A DNA stretch of 64,000 bases from Phytoseiulus persimilis (taxonomy: Eukaryota > Arthropoda > Arachnida > Mesostigmata > Phytoseiidae): assembly GCA_037576195.1 (NCBI GenBank), contig CM075104.1, positions 10,866,211 through 10,930,210 on the forward strand. The letters are read 5' to 3'. The notes beneath the pieces were generated by a model. It searched no databases. It was not told the origin of the DNA and saw only the letters and a program-made list of their open reading frames with translations. Positions 1 through 10,739 of this stretch are shown in pieces. Both the position numbers and the translations under genes were made by a program. The first letter of the stretch is position 1. Every line of letters starts with the position of its first letter.

Positions 1-841
1 TGGGATAGACGAGCCGAGCTAACGTTCCCCAGAGGTTCTCAATAATGTTCAGGTCGGGGCTCTTCGGAGGCCAGTCAAGAAAACGTACTCCGCTCTCCCG
101 GAACCAATCTTTGATTATCGCCGCCGTGTGCACGGAGGCGCAATCTTGCTGGAAGATGAAATCCGTTCCAACTTTCTCCAAAGCTTGAGGTCGCAGGTGG
201 TTCTCGAGTAGCAGCTTATAGTCCACGGAACGCATTATTGTCTCCACGAAGATGATTTGGAACGTCCCGCGGCGACTGACCGCTCCCCAGATCATAACTG
301 AACCGCCCCCGGACTGTCTTTTGGAATAGAATCGAGGCTCTTTCCGAAGATCGTGATAGTAGTTATGGAATCCATCCGGGCCGTCCAGATTGAACTTTTT
401 CTCATCGCTGAAGACAACTTTATCCCATTCCGAAGTCCAACTCATCCATTCCTGGGCGCGATCGAGCCTAGTGTCTCGGTGCTTTTTCGTCAGCGGGGGC
501 TTCCCGCACAATTTCTTGAATTTCAGATGATACGCACTTCTCAAAACGCGCCAGACGGTCTGTTTATGCACTGGGAGGTTGTTTGAGTCTCTGATTTGAG
601 CGCAAGAGACACTCTTGTTGCTCGCATCCTGAATTGTCTTCCGTTTCTGACGATCTGAGAGCTTTGTGCTTCGTTTCTTGTACGATCTGATGCCATACTC
701 CGCCCCTAATCTCAAATAACGCAGCACTACGTCCGCTGTTCTGCCGATCTCTCGTCCGATAGCTCTTGCTGCGAACCCAGAGCCGTGTAATTGATCGATG
801 CGAATCCTTTCTTGAGGAGTCAGAGCCGGTTTTCGTCCCAT
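1..841 (-). CDS. Tc1/mariner-superfamily transposase, 3' end cut by window edge
   Basis: Cut-and-paste DNA transposase. From the ATG at 841 the frame stays open for 280 codons to the window edge, so the C-terminus is missing. An N-terminal helix-turn-helix region is followed by the DDE catalytic core. The first Asp lies in VVFSDEKKFNLDGPDG, the second in FIFQQDCASVHTAA, and the Glu in SPDLNIIENLWG. There are 34 residues between the second Asp and the Glu, giving the DD34E signature of Tc1 elements. The usual QQDNA is QQDCA here. There is no stop or frameshift, which is unusual for an old copy and suggests a recent insertion or selection. I could not see a convincing terminal inverted repeat on the 5' side, and the other end is outside the window. 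The family call is secure; activity is unknown. Confidence 0.9.
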   Translation of the reverse strand, partial: MGRKPALTPQERIRIDQLHGSGFAARAIGREIGRTADVVLRYLRLGAEYGIRSYKKRSTKLSDRQKRKTIQDASNKSVSCAQIRDSNNLPVHKQTVWRVLRSAYHLKFKKLCGKPPLTKKHRDTRLDRAQEWMSWTSEWDKVVFSDEKKFNLDGPDGFHNYYHDLRKEPRFYSKRQSGGGSVMIWGAVSRRGTFQIIFVETIMRSVDYKLLLENHLRPQALEKVGTDFIFQQDCASVHTAAIIKDWFRESGVRFLDWPPKSPDLNIIENLWGTLARLVYP

Positions 842-999
842 ATTGAGGGAATGAATTCTTTCTCACAAATCTTGACGAGCCGGAGTTCTGAGTCGACAAA
901 TCGTACTTGTGTGTCCTTCGTTAGCACAAACTTGACGTTCGTCGGTATCAGCCTCACGAGAAAATGCTGAAACTCCAACCGAATGCGCGATTTCAACGC

Positions 1000-1193
1000 T
1001 GTCGATAATTTCGTGTTACAGCTGGATATCAAAAATGTTCGATCCTGAGCCTAACCTTCGTTCTTCTCAGTCGGTTGATATAATCTCAAAGTCTGTCGCA
1101 CCTAGTGGAATTCCCATGGCAACACTGACTTCGTTATCCAGCGGGTGCGGAAATCATCCACATAGAATGCGTGTCGATAAATTCGTGTTGCGG
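1000..1193. repeat. 22-bp imperfect direct repeats, 172 bp apart
   Basis: Two 22-bp copies at 1000-1021 and 1172-1193 match at 19 of 22 positions; the shared core is TGTCGATAA followed by TTCGTGTT. The right copy lies next to the tRNA-like element. They could be two SINE tails, element termini or a target duplication. I cannot tell which. Confidence 0.5.
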
Positions 1194-1210
1194 ACTGTAA
1201 GAACTTTGTT

Positions 1211-1290
1211 GTCCCGGCCGGGGATCGAACCCGCGATTGCTAGCTTAGCGTGGCACCCAAGGCGTTGGTTTATGCCACACGGCCAACGAG
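1211..1290 (-). mobile_element. tRNA-like Pol III element, SINE-head candidate
   Basis: Read on the minus strand, the segment carries a perfect B-box (GGTTCGATCCC, 1221-1231). An A-box-like TGGCATAAACC lies at 1267-1277, at tRNA-like spacing. The flanks do not form a proper seven-pair acceptor stem and the T stem has a mismatch, so it is not a functional tRNA. It follows directly on the end of the hAT coding fragment, replacing the expected C-terminus, which is what an inserted tRNA-derived SINE would do. The 3' end of the element is not defined; one of the direct-repeat copies may mark its tail. Confidence 0.45.
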
Positions 1291-1886
1291 ATCACCTCTT
1301 CATCTGGAGTCAGATTTGCCATTTCGCACTCGATAGTCAGCAGCGCCCAGTCGTTCAATCGTCTCTCCACCGTCGTTGACCGAATGAAATATTTGACTCG
1401 TTTCATGCACGAGAACGATCTCTCTGCCGTGCAGTTGCTGACCGGCGTGGCCATGTAGATTCTGAATTCGATATCTACGTTTGGGAAGATGTCTGAAAGG
1501 TCACCGATTCTGATTGCGTCGCTCATTTTATTGGGGTTCCGATTTTGTTTTTCTTTCACGGCGACGAATTCTTCAAGGTGCCGAAGTTGCTCAACGATCT
1601 TTCCCGCTTCATCGTTGTGGTATGCTGAATGAATCACATTGCCCCATTTTTGTTTCCTGAGGCGGACAGAGTGCGGAAGTTGAAGAAGACTCCGAAGGTT
1701 TCAAGAGCGCGATCGTATGGACTCTTCCTTCGGCTCAACTCTGTGATGAAACTGTTGACTGTGATGGAGAACACGTGGTTTTCCAATTTCTCCTTCGTGT
1801 TGAGCGCAGCTTCTCCATCTTCTCCGCTTTCGTCGAAATGTCGTTCCCGCTTCCTCTTCCACCAACCCCCCCCCCCCCCCCCCCAA
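1290..1886 (-). pseudogene. hAT-family (ZMYM1-like) transposase remnant
   Basis: Two out-of-frame pieces encode the end of a hAT transposase. The upstream piece (about 1634-1830) reads VNSFITELSRRKSPYD, typical of the stretch before the dimerisation domain. The downstream piece (1290-1637) contains FPNVDIEFRIYMATPVSNC followed by TAERSFSCMKRVKYFIRST, the hAT C-terminal dimerisation core. The frame changes around 1634. The N-terminal two thirds are absent, and the last residues are replaced by the tRNA-like element. On the minus strand, CAGGGCCGG at 1997-1989 resembles a hAT terminal repeat, with a 16-bp perfect palindrome at 1956-1971 just inside it. No matching opposite end was found. The element is clearly dead. 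Confidence 0.7.
1866..1884. repeat. 19-base C homopolymer
   Basis: Uninterrupted run of C on the plus strand inside the hAT remnant region. It is one of several long C/G runs in the window and a likely place for a length error in assembly. Confidence 0.9.
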
Positions 1887-2009
1887 TTCAAATCCGCTCC
1901 CGCTCCGCAGATCCCGAATGGTTTTTCCGAAGAGCGCTCCCGAAAATCTGCGGCCTTAGGCTCGAGCCTAAACTGCCTAATGGGAAATCCGGCCCTGACA
2001 ATGGGCCTC

Positions 2010-5000
2010 GTGAGTTCATCGAGCGCGCGTCGAACGTGCGTTTACGAAATCGATGACGCGGACACAAGCGATCCTCGGAGGGAATAAAGCATGCGCTATT
2101 TAGAGCAATGGCAAAATGAGCTTCTCCGAACTGAAGTTCTGGGACACGACTACGAGGCTTCCAAGAGATCGCTTCGGAACCTTTCCGAGAGTGAATCTCA
2201 GTTTTTCGTACGATCGGTCAGTCGCGAATCTGCGCGGCTCCGTGACTCTGTTTCAGAGATGGGTTTGCAAACGTCCTCTCCCGAATACACTTCTCCTGCG
2301 GTGTTGCCACGCCGTTGACTCAACGATGCGTTGTTCACCAAATTGTTTGGCCAGTTCCTCGTGTCTCGAGGACTTTGAACTCGAGTAAACGTGGTTACTT
2401 GGGGTTCTTCCGCGTCACTCACCGGTCGCGAGAGCTCTCGGATGGGGATCACTGCTCTGCCATCCCAGGATCGATCCATTCATTAAGCAGTATATCCCCA
2501 CGCATCTATTCAGTCTTCATCCTGTCCTCAAAAACTTGCGATGTCATCCATTATATCCAGTTCTGGTTCGGAATCTTGTGCGAGCGCCTTCAGGTCATTG
2601 CAGGTTGCTGCCATTCTCCACCTAGGAAACCATTCACGATCGGGTCTGATGGAACGAGGCGCAGGGTGAGAACACTCCGTTCGATTCTCTCTCGCACTGC
2701 GCAGCTTGCAGTGACGACAGTTTTCGAGACGTGCCTCTGGAGCGCTTCTGTCCTCATGGCCTCTGAAATCCCGGTTGTAAATGACCTGTACACAGTGAGA
2801 ATCGATTGACAAAATATCGCCTCCGATGCGTTCATCCCCTCCCCCAAGATGTTCCCAAGGATGCCTATTCCGAGAATATTTGTCAGAATCCAGCCAGGGC
2901 GTCCATCCAACCACTTTTTTACCCGAACCTATCGAATTTCCCCCCTTTCGGTGGAAAATTCCCCCGAAAAAAGTGGGCATAAAGCGACGAATAGACGCGG
3001 AAACTGGGACTCTGGGTGGTTTGGATCAATTGGAGAACTTTTCACCATCGAAAACTTCCCCAGAATCGCCGAATCCGATTCCGAATTGATCACCGGGGAT
3101 AACCTGGTATCTCCGCCACAGAGATCCTGTGAAAATCTTCGAATTGGAAGCATCGGATTTGGTATTGCCTGTCGGCCGGGTTCCTCCGAACACTTCAGGC
3201 GAACTGTCAATGATCTGTCCTGGCACGCGGCGGGTACCTTCTCAGATGCCCGAATCTCATTTGCCTGCTCCGAGGATGTCCGACTCACAGTTTCAAGAGG
3301 GAATCTCACAGTTTGTCGGAACCAGCTTCTCAAGAAATGTTCGGTCTTCGTCGTAGGTTTCCTCGTTGACAATCTGAAAGTCGGCAATCCCCTTCACACC
3401 TCAACATGGGGGCGCTTATTCGCCCACCCTCCATGGGAGCAGAAGTCTTCCAGCCTCACAGAGCTTGCTAGGCTGGAAAATCTCCTGCGTCACTTCCCGT
3501 CCTATCTGTTCAGAACACGTAGGGGCACCAAGTGAGTATTTCTGCGCTTTTTGGTTCAGTTGTAGGACCGAAGCGGCCGTCGAGGAGAATATGGTCTTCG
3601 TAGCCGAGGTTCAGCGGCTGAGAGCCGAACCGAATAGTGGCGCAGCCGGGAGTCCCCCTAGGGGCTGAGAGTTTTCTCCGTGTCCCTTTCACGCAATCCG
3701 TGGTGCTCTGGGGGACCCTCCCCTCTATTCTCTCCCAAATCATGAAGGAGAAATCCATTGATGGAGTCTGATGAAAGCGGTTCTGGGCAGTGGTGTTTCT
3801 TGCTCGACCCGCGCTCTCGACAAACCGGCAACGATGTGCCCTTCACCTCACCCCGCACGAGGATATGTCTTCCCGAGCTTAGGGATTTCGAGGATTCCTT
3901 CCTTCCAAATGAAGCTCCTCGTTTTGTCTGCGATGTGGCGCGACCCGATTGACGCTCTCCTTCTCAGTTTCGCTTCGAAAGCAGATTCACGAAATTGGCG
4001 AATCATGCGTGGGAAAGCGGAGGAATTTTTTCAAGTCGAAAGAAGGGAATGTTTAATCAACGGCTCCCTGTGCTGCAAAGCTCAGAATTGCACACAGTGG
4101 GCCCTGACTGCAGCGTTGCTCTCTATCGCCGCTTTGAAATGTGTATTTTCCGTTTCATCTGCGCCAATGCTGAAAACCGCTTATTCGCTCAGCCTTTCTC
4201 GAGTCTAGACACTTTAGCGGATGCAAAGATGCCATCATCAGCTCGTCTGAAGAAGAGCCAACTTCTCCAAGAACCGTGATCCAGTCCTGCTTTCTCCATT
4301 GGTAGGGAGAAAACGCCCGCTCCACTCGTGAAGGTAATGACAATCCGATTTCGAGATTTCAACACGGAGACATCAGGGAGCAACAAGCAAGGAGGGGCTC
4401 CAGGTTTTGGATGGTCCCTTGTGAAGTATAAGGGCAAAACTGGAACTCCGGATCTGCTCAGCTTCTTTGCGCATTTTGTGAATACGGATATGGAAAGAAG
4501 CCACCTCAGCTCTGCGCGCTCTAATTGCGTGTTCCCTCACCTATGGGACATCAGTTTCGCCATCTTCGCCTAGACGTTTCATTGAATTTCAGGCATAAAG
4601 TCACGCCTATTACTCTATCGAGCATGACCTGTGCATCCACGGTCCCTGCCTGAGTTCTCAGGACGCATGCTCACTGAGGTCAGACCATTAGGCCTGCTTT
4701 CAGTCATGACTCATCATTAGGGCTGGACGTTCATCGCGGCCTTTTGGCCGGGAATTCGCGGCGTGATCGTGTTTTTGACGTAGGATCTGTCATAGCCCGC
4801 AGCTTCGCTTGGAAATCGAGGGCGATAACATACGACCAAGGTTTCCTCTCAAGTGATCAGTTCACGTCAGCCGAAGGATGCTGGAAACTGCTCGTCGAAG
4901 AGCCCCTCCGAGAGCTTCACTTGTTCAATAGCAACAGCTCTGAGAGCAGCGGCAACAATGTTCGCTCAGTGATAGAGAGGATGGACGTTTCTCCAGTCCA

Positions 5001-5640
5001 AACAGGTGGCTCTCCTTCTTCAGGGAGAGCCCAAGTCCGTAGCGGAGCACGGAAGGGGCAAATACGATTTTATGATCAAGGAAGTTCTGTTACTCGCACA
5101 GCCTAAGATGGCTCCAAGCCATGCCTTGTCGCTCTCGATTCGTTCTGAGACCTACTCACTGAGCCTAAGACCGTTGATTAGTTGTAATTTGTTCGACTGG
5201 ATCAATCTGGTGATTGAGCATCACCAGTTTTTTTTTCGTCGAAAATTCGCGGACCCCGCGAAATCCACGACAAGTGCCGTGGAGCCGGCTAAGAGGCACA
5301 AAATGTGGTCGTCCTCTATCGAGCGTCTGTCATCGCGTAAAACACCGGCATGTTGGTTGGAGGACCTCCTATAGCGGAGCTGTTGATCGGCTCAGATACA
5401 CAAGAGCTATTCCGGAGAGCTCTGCCGATTTCCCGACCGATCGCTCTTATTCTTTGTCATTCTCTGGGGGATCGGTTCTCTCGATGCCACGAAACGTTGG
5501 AGTAGGGTATTTCTTTCGACTTCCAAGGAAATTCCAGCGAAAGCTCTTCGTCAAAACTGTGTTGCCAGAGAAAGCCGAAATTCGCGGGAGGAAGAAAATC
5601 CCGTGGTAATCGGCGGATATCGTCGCGGCTGCGAGGAACG
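2010..5640. other. No recognisable gene
   Basis: Only short open frames with no family I recognise and no chain of exons that keeps phase. The longest (plus, 2849-3535) has no domain-like features. Around 4135-4200 the minus strand gives a stretch resembling a hAT dimerisation fragment (RFSALAQMKRKI), but too degraded to call. The interval is probably decayed repeat and intergenic DNA. Confidence 0.5.
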
Positions 5641-5661
5641 TCCAGCCCTACTCATCAAATA

Positions 5662-6396
5662 TGACGTCATTATTCATCACCAGCCGACCTTCAGACGACC
5701 ACGCTGGCCGGGCCGTCCCTTGCTTCGGAAGTCTACTGCTGATAGACAGAAATTCCCTTCTGTGTGGTGTGTCATGAGACCTTGAGGGGTTACCATGGAT
5801 TTTCGCTACCATCATGTCGGGGTGGTGTGCCTCATAGTAGAGACTCGTATCCCGGTCAAGAATGTGAGCAAACACAATCCGGCAGTGTCTGGCATGCAGA
5901 TACTTCCCTCTCTCTTCATTGGGTCAGCACGTCAGCACCATCCCAGAACTATCTTCTTATTCGGCTTATCAGCGCATGTCGTCTCTCGAAAGTATGGTCA
6001 GATCGACCCCGGAATCACCTACCTAGACTCCGAGAAGTGTGGTGAGATTAATTCCGCAACCACATCCTAAGACTCCCGGAAAATTTACGGATCGACCTCG
6101 GAAATACCCACCAAGACTCAAAGAAGTATGGTCAGATCGACCTCGGAATCACCTCCCTATATTCCTGAGACTATGGTCAGATCGATTCCGGAATCACCTT
6201 CATAGCCTCAAAAAAGTCTTCGTACATCATTGCGAACCGCTCCACAACATGCCGCCAGTTCCAGGCCGGTCCAATCGATCAATCCATCTCGGCAGACTTG
6301 AATGAGGACAAGCAAATAAACAGATCGTGTATTTTCATATATATAGATTCATGCCGTCATGATTCATGACGTCAAAATTCATCATCTATGACGTCA
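5662..6396. promoter_or_regulatory. Cluster of three perfect CRE palindromes
   Basis: TGACGTCA, the full CREB/ATF palindrome, occurs at 5662-5669, 6367-6374 and 6389-6396. The last two start 22 bp apart and sit in a small local repeat of ATTCATGACGTCA-like units; a degenerate third unit precedes them. No gene start is visible nearby: the closest gene, the SLC5 transporter, ends at 8173 and points this way. It may be an enhancer of something outside view, or chance within a repeat. Confidence 0.4.
5992..6215. repeat. Degenerate tandem repeat, five units of about 45 bp
   Basis: Units start at 5992, 6037, 6082, 6126 and 6171. Four are 45 bp and one is 44 bp. The shared core is GTATGGTCAGATCGACC followed by CGGAATCACC. 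Units 1, 4 and 5 are the best conserved; 2 and 3 have diverged. A 45-bp period is 15 codons, and on the plus strand most of the array reads as a 15-residue repeat around VWSDRPRNHLPRLRE. No gene model includes it, so it is annotated as a minisatellite. Confidence 0.75.
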
Positions 6397-6399
6397 TGA

Positions 6400-7866
6400 C
6401 TGATCTGAGGAATGTTTCCAACCCTCGAAAACAGTTGAACGTTTGCGCCGCAGAGAAGGTCGTCACAAGCAACGTGGTGAGTATCCGCGAGGGGATGGGA
6501 ATCTTGGGGAGCGTTTCCGCGCAGCAATGGGTCAGGGCATCGATGACGTTCGCCAATTTAGCGTCTGGAGAAGCATCAGCCAACTTCACTCCCTATCGTC
6601 GATACTCCGCATCAAAACGTTCGCGCTACATTCCATTGGTGTTCAGGATACTGTAGTTTGCCCCGCTGTCACGGAGATCTTGAGAACGTGGGCCAACTCA
6701 CCCATCAGTAGGTCGGCCCAAGAGGGATAAAGGGAAATACTTTTTCATCTCCGTTGAAGGGCGACTCTCTCAGAGAGTCATTTTCACGCGGAGCCGCAGC
6801 GAACGGACCTAGACTCCGAGATCAGCGCAAGCTTCTGGCGCCTTCTCATGGAGCTCTCCGAATGGTCTTGGACTCATTCCGACATTGTCCCCATACCCTG
6901 ATCATTTTCTGTGCCTCAAAAATAGCGTGATATTACCCGCAGCCGAATGTATGGAGGCAGCGAGAGAGAAGCGAAATATAACGTGATTTGGCGCAAGGAA
7001 TAGCGAAGGCGGAGAAATGGTGTCTCTTCGTCAACAAAATGAAGGGAGCTAACGTTAGAGTTGGAAGCACAGAAGGGACGCGTTTTTCATTCTTCATTTA
7101 ATCGAGGGTTGGGGGTTTTCATTGCTCAGTTACGGTCAAAAAGCAGTTTCATGAGCTCGATTTGTAAGTAAGAATTGGGAACTTCTGACGAGGGAAGACT
7201 GATGTCTGCTCAGCTAACCCCGCTGGCTACTCTAGGCAGACTGAAGCGTGTTTGGAAAACCATATCGAGGGAAAGATACCATGAGTCCTATCCTCGGCGT
7301 TGTCTGGCCCCCAAGAGGCATCTGAAGGGTAACCTCACCTTCAAGCCAACACTTGCTGGAATTCCTCAAACATGTGTGGGGGATTCGTGGATCGACGGGC
7401 TCCGCAGTCTCAAGGGCGGAGCAGACTTGGGTGGAAATCGCTCATTACTGCTTCTGGTTCATGCCCTCTATTTCGCTCGATTACTCTCCGGAAAACGCGT
7501 CTTATTCGTTTTTCGTCTTCACTATCCGGTTGGGTTATGCTTAGTGCAGAGCATATCGGAGTCGACTGACCCGGAATTCCGGCGTATAGGGGACTACTTC
7601 CTTCGACTGGAAACATTACTGAAACTACCAGTAATGTTTGTGACGCAAGTGAATATCGATACTTCTGCACGGTATGGCAACGTTCCGTCTATTACGGGAG
7701 AATGCCATATGCTGGAAATTCCATCGGTGACTGTGAACCCTGGGTATTTATGGTGGAAAAAGTAGTCCCTCATACGCCAGACTTTGTAGTCGTTCAAAAG
7801 CGACGCACCAGAGCGGGTGGTGTGCGGAAAAAACGTCAAGAGACTTGATTTAATGATAAGTCCTAT
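6400..7866. other. No recognisable gene
   Basis: A 196-codon plus-strand frame (7175-7765) is the only long one. It has no recognised domain and no clear exon structure around it. Nothing else could be supported. Confidence 0.45.
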
Positions 7867-7872
7867 TTTATT
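7867..7872 (-). promoter_or_regulatory. Candidate poly(A) signal for the SLC5 gene
   Basis: AATAAA on the minus strand, about 300 bp past the transporter stop codon and followed by an A/T-rich stretch. Confidence 0.45.
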
Positions 7873-8172
7873 TCCGAAAATACAAACCCTCCATCTTCAG
7901 ACCGCAACTCCAAGAAACCTGCCGACAGTGGACTATGGGGAGCGGATCGACTTCACGACGATAGAACATTGCGAATAAAGAAGGTAAAATATTACTGACA
8001 CCTAACTTTCAATCTACTTCACGTCATATGGTGTTTACAGTGTATTTTTCTCGGATTAGACATTCTGATCGATTAGCGCGGGAGTATGTACATCAGGGAA
8101 GATACAGGACTTGAACGTCAGTATCATCTACGGACTGCCTATCCTCGCTCCTTGCCTGCCACAGCGTTTGAA

Positions 8173-10716
8173 CTAGAGCGGTGTATCACTCGCTAGTTTG
8201 CTAGAGGCTCCGTTAGTCGAAACCACGGCAGTGGTGTTTCGCTGTGGATGATATCTGCTCCGAACGCATTTTGCCAAAAGTTCTTTGTCTACATCGGCGG
8301 GATTGTTGATTCCGAAGAACACCGTTGAGATCAGTGCAACGACTACGGTCACAGAGAAGCCTGAGATGGGGACGAGGAGGTGAGATATTGTTGTGACCGC
8401 CTTCTCGGCGGACCCTTCCATCAAAGTAGTGAGGGTGGAGTTCGCTTCAGAGAAGCTCATGGAAGAGTTCGAGCATCCTTCAATCGATGTCTGAAGAGAT
8501 TGGAAGTCATCTGATTTCAGCGCCGTCGAGACGATGAACAAACAGAGGGCCTGTCCAACCATCAGTCCGAGTAATGCCGATTTTCCATTGATGTGAGGGA
8601 CGACCATTCCCAGAGTGAAGACTCCTAGCAGGGGTCCGGAGAGAGCGCCTGACATGGCGAAGGCGGCTTTGATCAGACTTCCGATCGAGCCTGCTAGGAA
8701 AGCGAGACCAATGGTCAAGAAGCCGTAGGTTGCAGCTGGAACGAAGACAAGAACACTCGGTCAGATGACTGATCACTGAACTCGATCGACCTGTTGCCAA
8801 ATCGGCGGATTACGCAGGTTTCATTCTCCACGGAACAGTTGGAGACTCACCGGCGATTTTGGTTACCAGGATCGCGGGCACAGGCAAATTGGCGAACTGT
8901 AGGAAGTCCTCGTAGGCAACAGCAGCCAGTGAGTTGAAACCCGAGCTCATCGTGGATAGCGCGGCAGAGAAGATGACAGCTACGAACAGCCCGGGCAGTC
9001 CCGGGATTCTCCCGAGGACTTCCATGACGAAGTAGGGCATCAGCTGGTCAGACCTGTCGATCCGGCCAGCTTTCAGGGGATCGCAATCGTGGTAATTTGC
9101 GTAGATAACCAGACCTGTCGGGTAACAAGCTCGATCTGAATGACGGGCCGAACAGTGGACAGACCTGTCAGGTTGGCAGAAATCAATGGCTTGATACCGG
9201 TGTTGACGTGGAAACAGATTTATGCTCACCTGCGAGGCAGCCGAGAGATATGTTGAACATCACTCCGGGAATGTTACAATACAGCGCCAACTTGGCTTTT
9301 TTGAGACTGGAGACTGAACAGAACCGTTGAACTTCGGTCTGAGATGTCCCGTATGATCCCAACCAGACCATTGTGGTTCCTGGGGAATCGAAACGATGAT
9401 AACTTGGAGCTCCATCGCAGGAGGAGGAACGGAATCTCCGATACATTCGGACCCGATTCCACAAGATTCGATTCGCTCACCAAGCAGAACGTTCCAGAGG
9501 ACGGTGCCGGAACTTGGATCCCAATGGGTATTGAAAAACTGTAATCGCCCACCTTGGCTGGCTTTCTCGAAAACCTCCCCAAGGCCACCAGCTTTTACAA
9601 TACCCGTCACACAAAGCGCAACCATTCCAAGCACAGCTATCGACATCTGAATTACGTCAGTCCAAACCACGGCCTTGACGCCTCCCTGAAGGGTACGAAA
9701 AGAAGACTATACCGAGATCTGGAGGTTTTCAGCGAGGCCACGCGGACCATCCGGCTCGCGGAACTCAGGAAAACTCCCAGTGGATTGTCGTACTCACGAG
9801 CGTGGTGTAGAATGTACAGAGTAAGCCGAGACCAACGATGGATATCCACAAGGGGAGTCCAATCACTGGTTTTAGCGCCTGAGACGGTCCATACAATACA
9901 ACTCCCATGTAGAGGAGGTTGTTCAGTGTGAACGATATCGCGCCGAGCATTCGAACCCATCGATTGAACCTCCGCTCCAGATACTGGAATGGAGACGCGA
10001 AAGTTATCCATCGCTATCTCGCACGTCGATTGAGGGGTTGAATATCTGCGCAGTTTATGGACTCTAGTAATCTCCACCGGAGCACATTTTTTTACGGCAC
10101 GTCTAAACTTTTCCATCAGCAGCATCGATATCAGCCGGGGCTTCGGCCCGTGATCTCACTCACTCAGTGGGCTCTTCTCGCCGAACCATCAGAGAGCGGA
10201 ACGAGCGTTATTAGCTCAGGTTCAAGAAGGTCCGGAGCCTCTCGAAGGTTACCGGTTTGCGGGTCATGCTGACTCGTGTCATACTCGAGCAAAGTTCATC
10301 TGTTTTTTATAGCTCCATCGACGGTGATAATGTTGACACGCGCGGTGGTTGTACGTGACTGAGGAAGGACTCACCGAGTTCACAGAAGTCAGCTTGAGCT
10401 CATAGAGAACGGGCAGATAGAGCTCGGCGGCGATGATGTTCGAGATAGCCAAGCCGAATATGGCAACCCAATATTGTGTTCCTCTGTAAAACATCTCCGA
10501 CGGATATCCTAGATACGTGGTCGCACTTTGAAACGACGCCATTAGCGACATCGCCACGGGAAAAGCTCCGAGCTGGCGGTTCGCCATGAGGAACTGTTTG
10601 TTGCTCATATTCTTCCGATCTTTCCACGCGAAATAGACTCCGACCATCGATGAGGAGGCCAGAACGGCCACCATCATGAAGTAGTCGAAAAACGTGAAAT
10701 GATTTTCTGTCTGCAT
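8173..10716 (-). CDS. SLC5-family sodium-coupled monocarboxylate/multivitamin-type transporter
   Basis: Plasma-membrane sodium/solute symporter of the SMCT/SMVT branch. Six coding exons run 10716-10375, 9983-9798, 9685-9481, 9379-9230, 9114-8851 and 8735-8173, giving 1,710 bp and 569 residues. All junctions are GT-AG and keep frame. Recognisable family segments in order are FDYFMMVAVLASSSMVGVYF (TM1), MASFQSATTYLGYPSE (sodium-site region of TM2-3), LERRFNRWVRMLGA, GGVKAVVWTDVIQMS, GDQ-type DQLMPYFVMEVL, and GLPGLFVAVIFSAALSTMS. The C-terminal exon carries AFLAGSIGSLIKAAFAMSG and ends in a hydrophilic tail. Length is slightly below the roughly 600 residues usual for SLC5A8/SLC5A6. The start is the first ATG of exon 1, followed directly by the expected TM1. 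Substrate cannot be decided from sequence: lactate or pyruvate, iodide, or biotin and pantothenate are all possible. Upstream non-coding exons were not sought. Confidence 0.93.
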
Positions 10717-10739
10717 GTTTCCGACGTTTGAGATGGGCC

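Noticed and set aside
1211..1290. Functional tRNA gene
   Set aside because: The B-box is perfect but the acceptor stem does not pair and the D-arm is poor; a SINE-type derivative fits better.
4135..4200. Minus-strand RFSALAQMKRKI, resembling a hAT dimerisation motif
   Set aside because: Only about 15 residues match, flanked by stops in all frames. Too short to call.
7175..7765. 196-codon plus-strand frame
   Set aside because: Length alone is weak evidence in DNA of this composition. No domain, signal or exon partner found.
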